From: Planctomycetota bacterium
Lineage (GTDB): Bacteria; Planctomycetota; Phycisphaerae; Phycisphaerales; UBA1924
DNA: 42,938 nt
Assembly: GCA_023434205.1 (NCBI GenBank)
Contig: JAEYTB010000097.1
Coordinates: 1-42,938, forward strand
Direction of reading: 5' to 3'
The translations under genes were made by a program, and so were the position numbers. Below, piece after piece: positions 1 to 10,932 of this stretch (within the stretch, counting starts at the first letter, position 1; the number at the start of each line of letters is the position of its first letter). The notes beneath the pieces were generated by a model. The model saw nothing but the letters and a program-made list of their open reading frames with translations. It ran no database searches and was not told the origin of the DNA.

Positions 1-758
1 GTGCCGTCGGCGCCGGGGACAAACTCCTGGATGATGTACCAGTTGATGGACTCGTCGCGCGTCCCCGCGGCCAGCCCCAGGCGCGTGCGCTGCAGGCCCA
101 TGAGGGCCCGGACCTCCTGGAGCCAGGTGCCGGCCTCGATGTCCATGAAGTTCACGCGGTTGCTGACGAAGCGGATGTTGTCGGCGACGGTGGGCGCCAC
201 GCGGAAGTCGATGCCGCAGGGCCGCCAGATGGCCCTGAGGCGGCGGACCATGGCGTCGATGGGCATGGCGGGGTTGACGCCCGTAGTCGTCGTGGAGTCG
301 ATGCGGACCAGGTGCGGCGTGAGGGTGACGCGCAGGAGCGAATGGACACGGACATCGGCCTCGGCGAGGATCGGGCCGGTGGCCGAGCCGAGGTGGATCC
401 GCAGCGCGGCAGTCCCCTGCGCCGCGCCGGTCACCCACAGTTCGCCGCTCATGGGCAGCGGGCCGCCGTTGGCGGCGTTCACCGTGAGCACGGAGGGGTC
501 GGAGCTGCTGGCGTAGAGCGGCGCGTTGGGGTCAATGTCCTCGGCGATGACGCCCACGCGGACCGAGTCGCCCCGCACGACGCCGAAGGTCGGGCCGCGG
601 ACGGTGGTCTCGCCCCAGGGGCCGGGGCGGGTGCCCATCTTGTAGCCGCGGTCGTCGATCTCGGGGGAGTCGATGTGCGGGAGCTGGCCGTGGTTCCAGC
701 GTCGGAACTTGAGCGGGACCACGATCCGCCATTCGTCCATCGCAACGACGTCGATCAT
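1..758 (-). CDS. Putative spike-delivered effector, Ig-like plus possible metallopeptidase (partial)
   Basis: Open frame of 252 complete codons from the ATG at 758 (ATGA overlap with the preceding gene) to the left edge, where it is cut; no stop codon in this frame. Residues 1-50 (WRIVVPLKFRRWNHGQLPHI and onward) are unrecognised. Residues ~52-150 look like a bacterial Ig-like beta-sandwich (VRGDSVRVGVIAEDIDP, DPSVLTVNAANGG, GTAALRIHLGSATGP). Residues ~165-252 (IDAMVRRLRAIWRPCGIDFRV, then SINWYIIQEFVPGADG) resemble the N-terminal part of zincin metallopeptidases, where a central strand precedes HExxH; that motif would lie outside the window. By position it is the likely cargo of the VgrG operon. 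The CDS is certain, the peptidase call tentative. Confidence 0.7.
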   Translation of the reverse strand, partial: MIDVVAMDEWRIVVPLKFRRWNHGQLPHIDSPEIDDRGYKMGTRPGPWGETTVRGPTFGVVRGDSVRVGVIAEDIDPNAPLYASSSDPSVLTVNAANGGPLPMSGELWVTGAAQGTAALRIHLGSATGPILAEADVRVHSLLRVTLTPHLVRIDSTTTTGVNPAMPIDAMVRRLRAIWRPCGIDFRVAPTVADNIRFVSNRVNFMDIEAGTWLQEVRALMGLQRTRLGLAAGTRDESINWYIIQEFVPGADG

Positions 759-1282
759 GTCTCGGCACTCCCGCCCACGGCGTCGTTCATCGCGTTGCGC
801 GTGCCCTCGCCGACGACCGAGTCGAAGGTCAGGCCGGCGTCGAGCTGGAAGTCCTGGATGGCCTTGTCGGTGCGGCGACCCATGCTGCCATCGACGCCGT
901 CGCGGGTCTCGCCGGCGGGGCCGAGCTGGTACCCCAGCGTGCGGAGGCGGCGCTGCCAGCCGATGACCTGCGTGGCGGGCTCGAAGGGCGCATCGCGGAA
1001 GGTGAGCCTGTACTGCGCGACGGGCGAGCCGGCCACCAGCAGTTCAAGGACCGTCTCGGCGTTGGGACGGCACTGCACGGCGATGAGTCCGTCGTCGCCG
1101 GTGGTGCCGGACTGGGTCTGGCGGCCGTCGATCATGACGCGGTATTCCAGGCCGGGGATGCCGCGGTCGTCGCCCTCGGGCACGCCCGGGGACTTCTGGA
1201 AGAAGAGTTCCATGGTGCGGACGTTGAGGGTGTTGTGCCCCGCCGCCTCGTGGATCAGCCTGGCGATGTGCTCGAGGATCAC
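755..1282 (-). CDS. Peptidoglycan-binding-domain T6SS-associated protein
   Basis: 175-aa protein that begins with the GTG at 1282 overlapping the previous stop by four bases (GTGA). The frame extends upstream to 1861, but that part is noise overlapping the LysM gene. Residues ~1-35 are helical (ILEHIARLIHEAAGHNTLN). Residues ~44-96 are a beta-sandwich resembling its two upstream neighbours (LEYRVMIDGRQTQSGTTGDDG). Residues ~103-170 are a PG_binding_1-type domain: ATQVIGWQRRLRTLGYQLG, DGSMGRRTDKAIQDFQLDAG, and GTRNAMNDAVG. No catalytic residues of an amidase or muramidase are seen, so it is a binder or adaptor. It overlaps the next gene by an ATGA junction, implying coupled synthesis. Confidence 0.87.
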   Translation of the reverse strand: MILEHIARLIHEAAGHNTLNVRTMELFFQKSPGVPEGDDRGIPGLEYRVMIDGRQTQSGTTGDDGLIAVQCRPNAETVLELLVAGSPVAQYRLTFRDAPFEPATQVIGWQRRLRTLGYQLGPAGETRDGVDGSMGRRTDKAIQDFQLDAGLTFDSVVGEGTRNAMNDAVGGSAET

Positions 1283-1890
1283 TGGCCGTAGACCTCCTTG
1301 AGCTTGCGGCGGAAGGCGTCGTCCACCTGCCCGCTGACCGTGAGGTCGTGGAGGGTCTGGAATCGCTTGACGACGCCCTCGAAGTCCGCGTCGGGGTTGA
1401 ACCCCAGCTGCCGGAGGCGCTGACGCACGCCCGCGTCGGTGTCGATCGGGTTGAGGTGGCCCAGCGAAAGGTAGAAGCGGCGCTCGTGCCCGTCCTTCTT
1501 GATGCGCAGCTCGCCCTCGACCGCCTCGGGGGGGATGGACTCCTCGAGGAAGCCGTCGGAGTCGGTGGTGCCGTTGCGGGAGCGGCCATCGACGATGAGC
1601 ACATAGTTGGCGTTGGCCTGGGCCTCGTCGTCCACGAGCACGCGGATGCGGAGCTTGCCCGGGACGCCCTTGCGGCGGTAGCGGTGCTTCTGCTCGGTGG
1701 CGCAGGACTCTTCCTTGATCTCCTTGTCGGGCACGAACAGCTCGTCTCCCGCCTGGAGCACGTTGGGGTCGGCGCGGAGGCGGCGCAGCTCCTCGTTCTC
1801 GGGCCGGTCCCAGACGGTCTTCCAGAAGAAGCCGTGGCGGTCCGCGACGCTCAGCACGCACTCACCCTCGCTGACGCGGTGCATAGGCAT
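1279..1890 (-). CDS. LysM-like / peptidoglycan-binding T6SS-associated protein
   Basis: 203-aa protein with three parts. Residues ~3-56 are a divergent LysM-like domain, EGECVLSVADRHGFFWKTVW followed by NEELRRLRADPNVLQAGDEL; this form, ending in PNVLxxGDxLxVPD, is common in T6SS spike-associated genes. Residues ~76-145 are a beta-sandwich related to the previous gene (GKLRIRVLVDDE, IVDGRSRNGTTDSDG). Residues ~150-203 are a peptidoglycan-binding domain: GVRQRLRQLGFNPDADFEGV, then FQTLHDLTVSGQVDDAF. There is no signal peptide, so delivery would be by the spike. It could place cargo at the prey cell wall or act as an adaptor. ATG at 1890, six bases after the preceding stop, with a weak ribosome binding site. 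Confidence 0.87.
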   Translation of the reverse strand: MPMHRVSEGECVLSVADRHGFFWKTVWDRPENEELRRLRADPNVLQAGDELFVPDKEIKEESCATEQKHRYRRKGVPGKLRIRVLVDDEAQANANYVLIVDGRSRNGTTDSDGFLEESIPPEAVEGELRIKKDGHERRFYLSLGHLNPIDTDAGVRQRLRQLGFNPDADFEGVVKRFQTLHDLTVSGQVDDAFRRKLKEVYGQ

Positions 1891-1896
1891 GGTGTT

Positions 1897-2301
1897 TCAG
1901 GCGGGCTCCCAGGCGTCTTTGTCGAGCTTGGGGAACGTGACCTTCACGGACCCGGGCTCAAGGCCCTCGACACGCGCGAACCCCTTCTCATCGAGCGTGC
2001 CGGTGTGTACCGAGCCGTCGGCCATCGTCATGCGGTAGGGCTCGCCCGGCACGGGCTGGTCGTCCATGTCGATCAGCTCGATCTCGATCCACGTGGTCTG
2101 GACCTCCTCGCCGGGCTCGGGCTCTTCCCGCGGCTTGAAGGGCTTGGCCTTCTGCTCGCCGGGGGTCTGCGCGGCACGCTCGGCCTGAGCGGCCTGCATC
2201 TCCGCGGCCTCGCCGGGGTCCGCGACGACAGCTTCCTCGGGCGCGACGGGCTCCGCGGGTGCGACGATGGACGGTGCTTTAACGGACTTGGGGCTTGCCA
2301 T
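1897..2301 (-). CDS. Small spike-associated protein with carboxypeptidase-regulatory-like domain
   Basis: 134-aa protein. Residues 1-68 are Ala/Pro/Glu-rich and disordered; residues 70-125 form a beta-sandwich of the carboxypeptidase-regulatory-like kind: WIEIELIDMDDQPVPGEPYR, then DGSVHTGTLDEKGFARVEGL and GSVKVTFP. Such IE(I/L)xLxDxxxxPVPGxxYRxxxxDGxxxxGTLDExG modules commonly occur in or beside VgrG and T6SS cargo proteins. ATG at 2301 has GGGAGAG upstream and follows vgrG by 13 bases. It may decorate the VgrG needle or tether the next proteins. The same fold seems to recur in the two following genes. No catalytic motif. Confidence 0.85.
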   Translation of the reverse strand: MASPKSVKAPSIVAPAEPVAPEEAVVADPGEAAEMQAAQAERAAQTPGEQKAKPFKPREEPEPGEEVQTTWIEIELIDMDDQPVPGEPYRMTMADGSVHTGTLDEKGFARVEGLEPGSVKVTFPKLDKDAWEPA

Positions 2302-2314
2302 ACGTTCTCTCCCG

Positions 2315-4408
2315 TCAACCGATCATCACCGAGCCGCCCTTGACGTTGCAGACGCCCGAACCCTCGAGGGTGGTCGTGGCGCCCTTGAAGTCGGCCGTCC
2401 CCGAGCCCTCGACCTTGGCGGTGGCGCCCTTGGCCTCGAAGCCCGCGGTCGCCTCGATCTTGCAGTCGCTGCCCGCCTTGATCTCGGTCGCGGCGTCGGT
2501 CTCGATCGTCAGCTTGGTGGTCTTGATGTTGATGCCGCTGCTGTCGATGGCGATGTACGACTCCCCCACCTTCAGCGTGATGTTCGTGTCGCACTCGATG
2601 GCGAGGGTGTCGGCCTTGATGGAGACCTGGCCCGCGCACTCCTCGGAGTGGTCGCCGGCGTACTGCTGGAGCACGTCCCCGTCCACCTTCAGGGACTGGC
2701 TGCCGGTGATCTCCACCGCCTCCTTGCCGCCGATCTTGACGTTGCGGTCGTTGCCGATGTCTTCCTTGTGGTCGTTGGCGATGGTCTCGGACCGGTCGTG
2801 CTGGACCTCGCTGTGGCTGTCGTTGACGATGATCTCGTGGTGGTCGTTGCCGATGTGGACCACGCGGTCGTTCTTGACGCGGATGTGCAGGTCCTTCTCG
2901 GCGTGGATAAAGACCTGCTCCTCGCCCTTCCTGTCCTCGAAGCGCAGCTCGTTGAAGCCCTCCCCGCCCTTGCTGGAGTTGCTCTTGATGGTGGACATTG
3001 TCTTGTTGTCGGGCAGCGGGTAGGGCGGCATGCACTCGCCGTTGTAGACGCGCCCGGTGATGATGGGGCGGTCGGGGTCGCCCTCCAGAAACTCGACGAT
3101 GACCTCCTGGTCCTTGCGGGGGATGAACATGGCCCCCCACTTCTTCCCGGCCCAGAGCTGCGCGACGCGGATCCAGCAGGAGCTGGTGTCGTCCGAGGGG
3201 CTCCAGCGGTCCCAGTGGAACTTGACCTTCACGCGTCCGAACTCGTCGGTCAGGATCTCCTCGCCGTCGGGCGCGGTGATGATGGCGGTCTGCGGGCCGT
3301 TGATGAGCGGCTTGGGGGTGGTGCGGCGGGGACGGATCTGCACGTCGGCGGGCACGCAGGTGAAGCTGCTCTTGAAGAGCTCGGCCGGGTTGTCGCTGGG
3401 CTTGCCGAAGGAGTCCTCGGTCGCCTCGCAGACCATCGAGGTGACCACGTAGTCGCCGTCCTGGTCGGTGCGGGCGGCGCCGGAGAGCGTGAACTTGGAG
3501 CCCACCGTCAGGCCGCGGGCGTCGGACTTGGCCTTGGCGACGCTGTGGTGCATCGCGAACTCCTCGATGCGCATGGCGGCGCGGGTGTCGCCGTGGGCCT
3601 TCTCGAGGTAGTCGCCGGGGTAGTCGAAGACCTCCCATCCGGCCAGGGCGTGGCTGCCCTTGAGCTCCTTCTCGGAGTTGAGGTCTTTGGAGGGGACCTT
3701 GAAGTCGAAGTCGCGGAGCGAGTGGCGGCCGGGCATCAGCCGTTTCTCCAGGCTCCACTCGGTGATGCCCTGCTGGTCCATCATGGAGCCGGCGTGGCAG
3801 GGGATGGTCGCGTACCCCTCGGCCTCGGTGTGGGCGCTGGGGGCGTCGGCGAGCACGAGCTTGTGCTTGCCGTCCTCGTGCTTGAAGAAGTAGTAAATGC
3901 CCTCGTGCTCCATCAGGCGGGAGACGAAGTTAAACCCGGTCTCGCGGTACTGGACGACGTACTCCAGCTCCTGGTACTCGCCGGTCAGCGCATCCTCCAC
4001 CATCTCGCCGCAGCCGAAGTCGGCGAAAATCTCCTTGATGATGTCGGGGATCTTCTTGTTCTGAAAGATGCGGCAGTCGGCGGAACGCGTGAGGAACCAC
4101 AGCCAGGGGACGATGGTCGCGGAGTAGACGTTTGCGGCGTCGCTGCCCTCGCCGCCACCCTGGACGAAGCGGGAGACGTAGCCGTTGAGGAAGCGGGTGC
4201 CGCCCTGGTCGGTCTCCAGGCGGATCGTCACGTTCTCGCCGACGATCGCGTCGTAGTCGATCTCGGTGTCCTCGCTGTAGAGCTGGACCTCGATCGAGAA
4301 GGGGCGGCTGATCTCGTCCACCAGCTTGAAACTCTGGAGGATGAGCACGTCGTCGCCCAGCGGGGTTGCGATGGCGAGCTTGCGGGAGGCTTGTGTCCAG
4401 GTAGGCAT
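2315..4408 (-). CDS. vgrG: VgrG (TssI) spike protein
   Basis: 697-aa VgrG. The gp27-like region (~1-380) contains FKLVDEISRPFSIEVQLYS, FLNGYVSRFVQGGGEG and the hallmark YRETGFNFVSRLMEHEGIYYFF in overlapping form (~157-178). The gp5-like OB region (~390-455) has VKVKFHWDR, SCWIRVAQLWAGKKWGAMFIPR and EVIVEFLEGDPDRPIITGRVYN in pieces. After NELRFEDRKGEEQVFIHAEKDL a long beta-helix needle (~490-697) of HD/KV repeats ends GSVMIG. No effector domain is fused. No PAAR gene follows; the spike tip may come from elsewhere. ATG at 4408. The three small genes downstream, 13, 6 and -4 bases apart, are probably its cargo or adaptors. Confidence 0.97.
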   Translation of the reverse strand: MPTWTQASRKLAIATPLGDDVLILQSFKLVDEISRPFSIEVQLYSEDTEIDYDAIVGENVTIRLETDQGGTRFLNGYVSRFVQGGGEGSDAANVYSATIVPWLWFLTRSADCRIFQNKKIPDIIKEIFADFGCGEMVEDALTGEYQELEYVVQYRETGFNFVSRLMEHEGIYYFFKHEDGKHKLVLADAPSAHTEAEGYATIPCHAGSMMDQQGITEWSLEKRLMPGRHSLRDFDFKVPSKDLNSEKELKGSHALAGWEVFDYPGDYLEKAHGDTRAAMRIEEFAMHHSVAKAKSDARGLTVGSKFTLSGAARTDQDGDYVVTSMVCEATEDSFGKPSDNPAELFKSSFTCVPADVQIRPRRTTPKPLINGPQTAIITAPDGEEILTDEFGRVKVKFHWDRWSPSDDTSSCWIRVAQLWAGKKWGAMFIPRKDQEVIVEFLEGDPDRPIITGRVYNGECMPPYPLPDNKTMSTIKSNSSKGGEGFNELRFEDRKGEEQVFIHAEKDLHIRVKNDRVVHIGNDHHEIIVNDSHSEVQHDRSETIANDHKEDIGNDRNVKIGGKEAVEITGSQSLKVDGDVLQQYAGDHSEECAGQVSIKADTLAIECDTNITLKVGESYIAIDSSGINIKTTKLTIETDAATEIKAGSDCKIEATAGFEAKGATAKVEGSGTADFKGATTTLEGSGVCNVKGGSVMIG

Positions 4409-4429
4409 GGCGGACCTGCTTTCTGACGG

Positions 4430-4933
4430 CTAGGAGACGGACTGCTTGGATCGGCGCTTGCCCTGGCCCAGGGCCAAACGCTCGAGGGTGTCGGCGAGCT
4501 CGCCCTTGTCACGGGCGCGGAAGAGCGGCACGAGCTGCTCGGCGAGGGTCGCGCGCCGGCTCACGGGGCGGAGCTTGACCATGTCGATGAACGCGCGGGC
4601 CTGCGAGCCGTCGGGGTCCGGCACGGTCATCAGCAGCTTGGCCTGTGAGAGCCAGCGCGGGTTGCAGCGGATCTTGACGACCTGGCCCTGGAACTCGATG
4701 TTCCGGTAGCGGTCGGGGATCGTGAACTCGGGGACCTCGTCCTCGGCGTTGCCGGCGCCTTCGGCGATCATCGGCGGGGTCTCGATCTCCACCACCCCCA
4801 CCGCGTACCTGGCGTCGCGCGCGGGGCCGTCGGGGATCGAAGCGCGGGGCGAGCCGAGCGGCCACCCATCCTCCAGCGACGGGAAACCGTCCTCAAGGAT
4901 GCCGTAGACCCCCGGTGTGCGCCGCGCTGCCAC
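4430..4933 (-). CDS. Unknown protein encoded between clpV and vgrG
   Basis: 167-aa protein without a recognised family. GTG at 4933 is 12 bases after clpV and the gene ends 21 bases before vgrG, so it is clearly part of the operon. The first ~65 residues are Pro/Gly/Asp-rich and probably extended. Residues ~68-125 look like a small beta-rich domain (FTIPDRYRNIEFQG, VVKIRCNPRWL, AKLLMTVPDPDG, FIDMVKLRPVSR). The C-terminal ~45 residues are helical and charged (LAEQLVPLFRARDKGELADTL) and end in a basic tail. No signal peptide or membrane helix. Position just before vgrG suggests a spike adaptor, chaperone or baseplate link, but this is inference only. Confidence 0.8.
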   Translation of the reverse strand: MAARRTPGVYGILEDGFPSLEDGWPLGSPRASIPDGPARDARYAVGVVEIETPPMIAEGAGNAEDEVPEFTIPDRYRNIEFQGQVVKIRCNPRWLSQAKLLMTVPDPDGSQARAFIDMVKLRPVSRRATLAEQLVPLFRARDKGELADTLERLALGQGKRRSKQSVS

Positions 4934-4945
4934 GACCTTACCCCC

Positions 4946-7687
<2,742 letters not shown>

Positions 7688-7701
7688 CTCTCACTCCCCA
7701 T

Positions 7702-7716
7702 CCCGCGCATCGCGGG
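7702..7716 (-). promoter_or_regulatory. Small hairpin before clpV
   Basis: Six-base perfect stem CCCGCG/CGCGGG with a three-base loop in the 47-base gap between tssG and clpV, 15-29 bases upstream of the clpV ATG. No T-run. It may influence translation of clpV or be chance in GC-rich DNA. Confidence 0.2.
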
Positions 7717-7734
7717 GGTCTGTACGCGTCAAGT

Positions 7735-9015
7735 CTAGTTCCGGCTCCGGATCGTCAGGTCGGCGCGGTCTTCTTCGGCCTCGCCGCTGTAGTTCCACGT
7801 CGTCCACCCCAGGGCGGCGCCCTTGCCGAGCTGCACCTTGGGGACCTCTTCCCGCTTGAGGATGACCTGGGCCTCCCACGAGAACTCGTCGCCCACGAAG
7901 TTGCGGATCCAGGCCTCCAGCCGCTTGGCCGTGCGGCTGGTGGGGAGGAACCGCTGGTAGTCGGCGTAGCTCATCGGCCCCAGGCTGATCTTGAACTTGC
8001 CCTGGCAGTCCCACACCCTCCGGCCCGCCACCGCGCCGCCCAGCGGCCCGCCCAGCGAGGAGGGGGTCCGGTCCACGGGGTCTCCCCCCAGCACGCAGTG
8101 CGCCGAGTCGGGCAGGTCCAGCCAGTGCCCCGCGAACTCGTCCACCATCACCGGCACGCCAAGGTACTCCTGAAGGATGGCGCGGAGCCCCTCGGGCCCG
8201 GGGGCGCCCGCGGCAAGCCGCCCGGCGAAGTGGAGCTTCGCCGTGTCGGGCACGCGGTCGCGCAGGCGCAGCGAGTCCATGCCCAGGCCGATCAGCGACC
8301 CGATGTACGTGGCGTACGGGTCCTCGTCCTCGAGCAGGGCACGCTCGCGCTGGTCGTGCGTGATGGTGTTGGGGTCGAAGCCCGCCGCGGCCATGGAGCG
8401 GTCGTAGCTCGCGGGCATCTGGTTGACGGACCAGGCCCGGTAGAAGAGGCTGACGAGCCGGTGGTTGAAGACGTCCAGGAAGCGGGAGAAGGTGAAGTCT
8501 TTGGCGTGCAGCTCGCGCTCGATGGCGTACTCGGCCAGGTGCAGGGGGAGCGGGCCGTGGGGGCCGAGCATGCCCATGAACGCGACGAACAGCCGGCCGG
8601 GCGTGTTGTGCTTGGGCGGGTCGTAGCGGTTGAGCGTGTTCTGCGGGAACGCGAGCGAGGGCTGCTGGCAGAAGCGGATCGGGTCGTCCTCGACGCGGTC
8701 GGAGAGGCCGGTGCCCTGGATCTGCGGGTGCAGCGCATCCAGGCGGCGGACGGTCTGGAAGAAGTCGTAGTTCCAGGTCTCGTACGCAAGGTTGCTGAGG
8801 AAGTCTTCCAGGCCCTGGTGGTCGGCCTTGCGCTGGCTGAGCTTGCGGACCTTGGGTTGGCCGGCCTTGCCCTCGGCGGGCGTGTCGGAGAGCGCACCGT
8901 GCCCGTTCACGCCGTTGGGCGCGGTCATCATCGCCTCGAGCGGGTCGAGGTCGGCCGGCGGCGGGCGGGTGCCCGGCGCTACAGGACCGGGCGTTGTCCG
9001 ACCTTTGGACTCCAA
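7735..9015 (-). CDS. tssG: TssG, T6SS baseplate wedge protein
   Basis: TssG (ImpH/VasB) family, up to 426 aa. The conserved region begins LEDFLSNLAYETWNYDFF (~70-87) and continues with QTVRRLDALHP, IRFCQQPSLAFP, FMGMLGPHGPLPLHL and, later, YQRFLP and LGWTTWNYSG, all family hallmarks. The start is uncertain. A TTG at 9015 has GGGGAG eight bases upstream and overlaps tssF by 37 bases; an ATG pair at 8931/8928 has only a close GAGG. The first ~65 residues are Pro/Gly/Lys-rich and would be an extension relative to typical TssG (about 330-350 aa). I report the longer form because its ribosome binding site is better. Cytoplasmic baseplate. Confidence 0.93.
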   Translation of the reverse strand: MESKGRTTPGPVAPGTRPPPADLDPLEAMMTAPNGVNGHGALSDTPAEGKAGQPKVRKLSQRKADHQGLEDFLSNLAYETWNYDFFQTVRRLDALHPQIQGTGLSDRVEDDPIRFCQQPSLAFPQNTLNRYDPPKHNTPGRLFVAFMGMLGPHGPLPLHLAEYAIERELHAKDFTFSRFLDVFNHRLVSLFYRAWSVNQMPASYDRSMAAAGFDPNTITHDQRERALLEDEDPYATYIGSLIGLGMDSLRLRDRVPDTAKLHFAGRLAAGAPGPEGLRAILQEYLGVPVMVDEFAGHWLDLPDSAHCVLGGDPVDRTPSSLGGPLGGAVAGRRVWDCQGKFKISLGPMSYADYQRFLPTSRTAKRLEAWIRNFVGDEFSWEAQVILKREEVPKVQLGKGAALGWTTWNYSGEAEEDRADLTIRSRN

Positions 9016-10922
9016 CGCATGATCTCCCCTCGTTCCACCGTGCTGATGACCGTCTCGGTGAACGAGTTCATGGATACGTATCGGGCGAAGAACTGCTCGA
9101 GCACCGCGCCGAGCACAAAGACCCCCGTGCCCTCGAAGAGCGCCTCCTCGAAGGTGATGTTGACCTCCAGGCCGCGGGCGAAGGCAATGACGCCCGGGAT
9201 GGGCACGCGCCGGGTGATGGCGGCGGTCGAGATCGTCTTGAGACCCTCGACCTGCTTGCGCGTGGCGGCGTCGGCCGTGCTGCCGTAGAGCCGCAGCAGG
9301 TCGCGGAGCGCCGCGGCCCCCTGCCGCTCCTCGGGCGTGATGCTGCCGTCCCCGTCCAGGTCCTCGTCCATCAGCGAGAGGTAGTTGAGCTTGAGGTGGC
9401 TGATGAGCCGCCAGCTCGTCTCGCCCTCGGCGTGGCTGGGGCGCGGGGGCGTGGGCCCGGCGATCACCCGCACAGACTCAACAGGGGCCCCGATCTCCAT
9501 GGTGAAGTCGGTCTTGCCCTTGCCCACAGGCATCTGCAGCGGCAGGTCGCGGTTGGTACACAGCGTCTCGACCGAGAGCTGCTTGAGGTCGGTGTTGAAC
9601 GGCGCGTTCGCCGCGTCCACCAGCGCCACGTACACCTCGCTCCCCGCGTAGCTGGAGCGGGAACCCTGCCGCCGCTCCCGCTCCGAGAGAGCCCGCGGGA
9701 CGCGGTTGGTGGCGTAGTACGCCGGCGCGGAGGTGTCCGCATCGGTCGCGGAATAGAACGGCCGGAACACCGTCTCCTCGTTCGTCCCCGCGCCGAAGCC
9801 CACCAGGCGGGTGACCTTGTACACCTCAAAGTCCAGCGGGCGGGTGCGGTCGGGGATCACCTGGAACTCGCTCGCCCGGTCGCTCACGAAGATCCGGTCG
9901 GCGCGCTTGGGGAACAGGTTGACGGCGGGCGTGCAGTGCAGCGCGAAGGTGCCGGCGTCCACGGCCCCCTCGAGCTCGGGGATCTCCTGCGTGAACGCGA
10001 CGATCACGTCCAGGGCCATGCCCTCGCAGCGGCGCATCGCCGCGCCAATGCCCTTGAGGTCCACGAACATGAACCGCTGGGGGAACGCGAAGTACTCGTG
10101 CAGCAGCCGGTAGCCCTGGAACCCGCGCGCGTCGTAGGGCAGCAGCGCCTCGGCGGCGCTGTAGCCGGCCCGGCGGATGATGTCCGGCGCGAAGGTCTCC
10201 TGCCACGGTCCCACGGCGTTGCCGGACATCGCCGGGCGCACCACGATCGAGCGCGCGTGGGAGAAGAGCTGCTCGTAAAGGCGGCCGGGGGTGGAGTCCC
10301 CGCCGCGGAGGAACAGCCGCAGATCGTCCAGCTTCACCTTGGAGAACGGCACGGCGCCGGTGGTCCGCAGCCGCAGGCGGACGGCGGCGCGGACGGGCCC
10401 GCGCCCGATCTGGAGCTGGCCCAGCGCGGCCTGCCCGCCCCAGGGGCGTGCAAGGTCGAGCATGCCGACGTTGCGGGTGTAGTACTGCGCGTCCTCAACC
10501 CGCATCGACCACAGGCGGGTGTCGTGGGCGGTGCGGAACTCGCACGAGCCCAGATCGCGGGTGGCGGGGCTGCGGAGCACCGTGCCGCGGGGGATGTGGT
10601 AGCCGTCGGCCAGGCCGGCCTCGCCGGGGTCCTGGTTGAACTGCACCACGCACATGCTGGGCGTGGGGGCGAGGTAGGTGGGGTAGACGGTTTCGAGGAG
10701 GTTCTGGGTGAAGCGGGGGAACTCGGAGTCGAGCTTGAGCTGCACGCGTGCCGTGAGGAACGCGAAGCCCTCGAGCAGCCGCTCGACGTAAGGGTCGACG
10801 CAGGGGAAGTCCTCGATCGCCAGGCGTCCGGCGATCTTGGGGAACTCGCGCGCGAACTCCTTGGCCCCGGATTGCAGGTGCCTGAGTTCACGGTCGTAGT
10901 AGCGGAGCAGTCGCCGGTCCAT
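8979..10922 (-). CDS. tssF: TssF, T6SS baseplate wedge protein
   Basis: 647-aa TssF (ImpG/VasA), slightly longer than the usual ~590-620 aa. The N-terminus is classic: LLRYYDRELRHLQSGAKEFA, then FPKIAGRL and DPYVERLLEGFAFLTARVQ (~42-60), and LLETVYPTYLAPTPSM (~76-91). The middle contains the ETVFRPFYS-type region, and the C-terminal end has GTGVFVLGAVLEQFFARYVS followed by the SFTE motif. Together with two TssG-type partners it forms the wedge that binds TssK. ATG at 10922 has GGAGAG upstream. Its last 37 bases overlap the proposed tssG start. Confidence 0.96.
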   Translation of the reverse strand: MDRRLLRYYDRELRHLQSGAKEFAREFPKIAGRLAIEDFPCVDPYVERLLEGFAFLTARVQLKLDSEFPRFTQNLLETVYPTYLAPTPSMCVVQFNQDPGEAGLADGYHIPRGTVLRSPATRDLGSCEFRTAHDTRLWSMRVEDAQYYTRNVGMLDLARPWGGQAALGQLQIGRGPVRAAVRLRLRTTGAVPFSKVKLDDLRLFLRGGDSTPGRLYEQLFSHARSIVVRPAMSGNAVGPWQETFAPDIIRRAGYSAAEALLPYDARGFQGYRLLHEYFAFPQRFMFVDLKGIGAAMRRCEGMALDVIVAFTQEIPELEGAVDAGTFALHCTPAVNLFPKRADRIFVSDRASEFQVIPDRTRPLDFEVYKVTRLVGFGAGTNEETVFRPFYSATDADTSAPAYYATNRVPRALSERERRQGSRSSYAGSEVYVALVDAANAPFNTDLKQLSVETLCTNRDLPLQMPVGKGKTDFTMEIGAPVESVRVIAGPTPPRPSHAEGETSWRLISHLKLNYLSLMDEDLDGDGSITPEERQGAAALRDLLRLYGSTADAATRKQVEGLKTISTAAITRRVPIPGVIAFARGLEVNITFEEALFEGTGVFVLGAVLEQFFARYVSMNSFTETVISTVERGEIMRWSPKVGQRPVL

Positions 10923-10932
10923 GGTCTCTCCG

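Noticed and set aside
1283..1861. N-terminal extension of the 175-aa peptidoglycan-binding gene
   Set aside because: The upstream part of the frame is Arg/Pro-rich noise overlapping the well-supported LysM-like gene; the GTGA overlap at 1279-1282 is the natural start.
2267..4426. Plus-strand open frame of 719 codons opposite vgrG
   Set aside because: Low-complexity Leu/Val/Ala/Asp translation; vgrG on the other strand is unambiguous.
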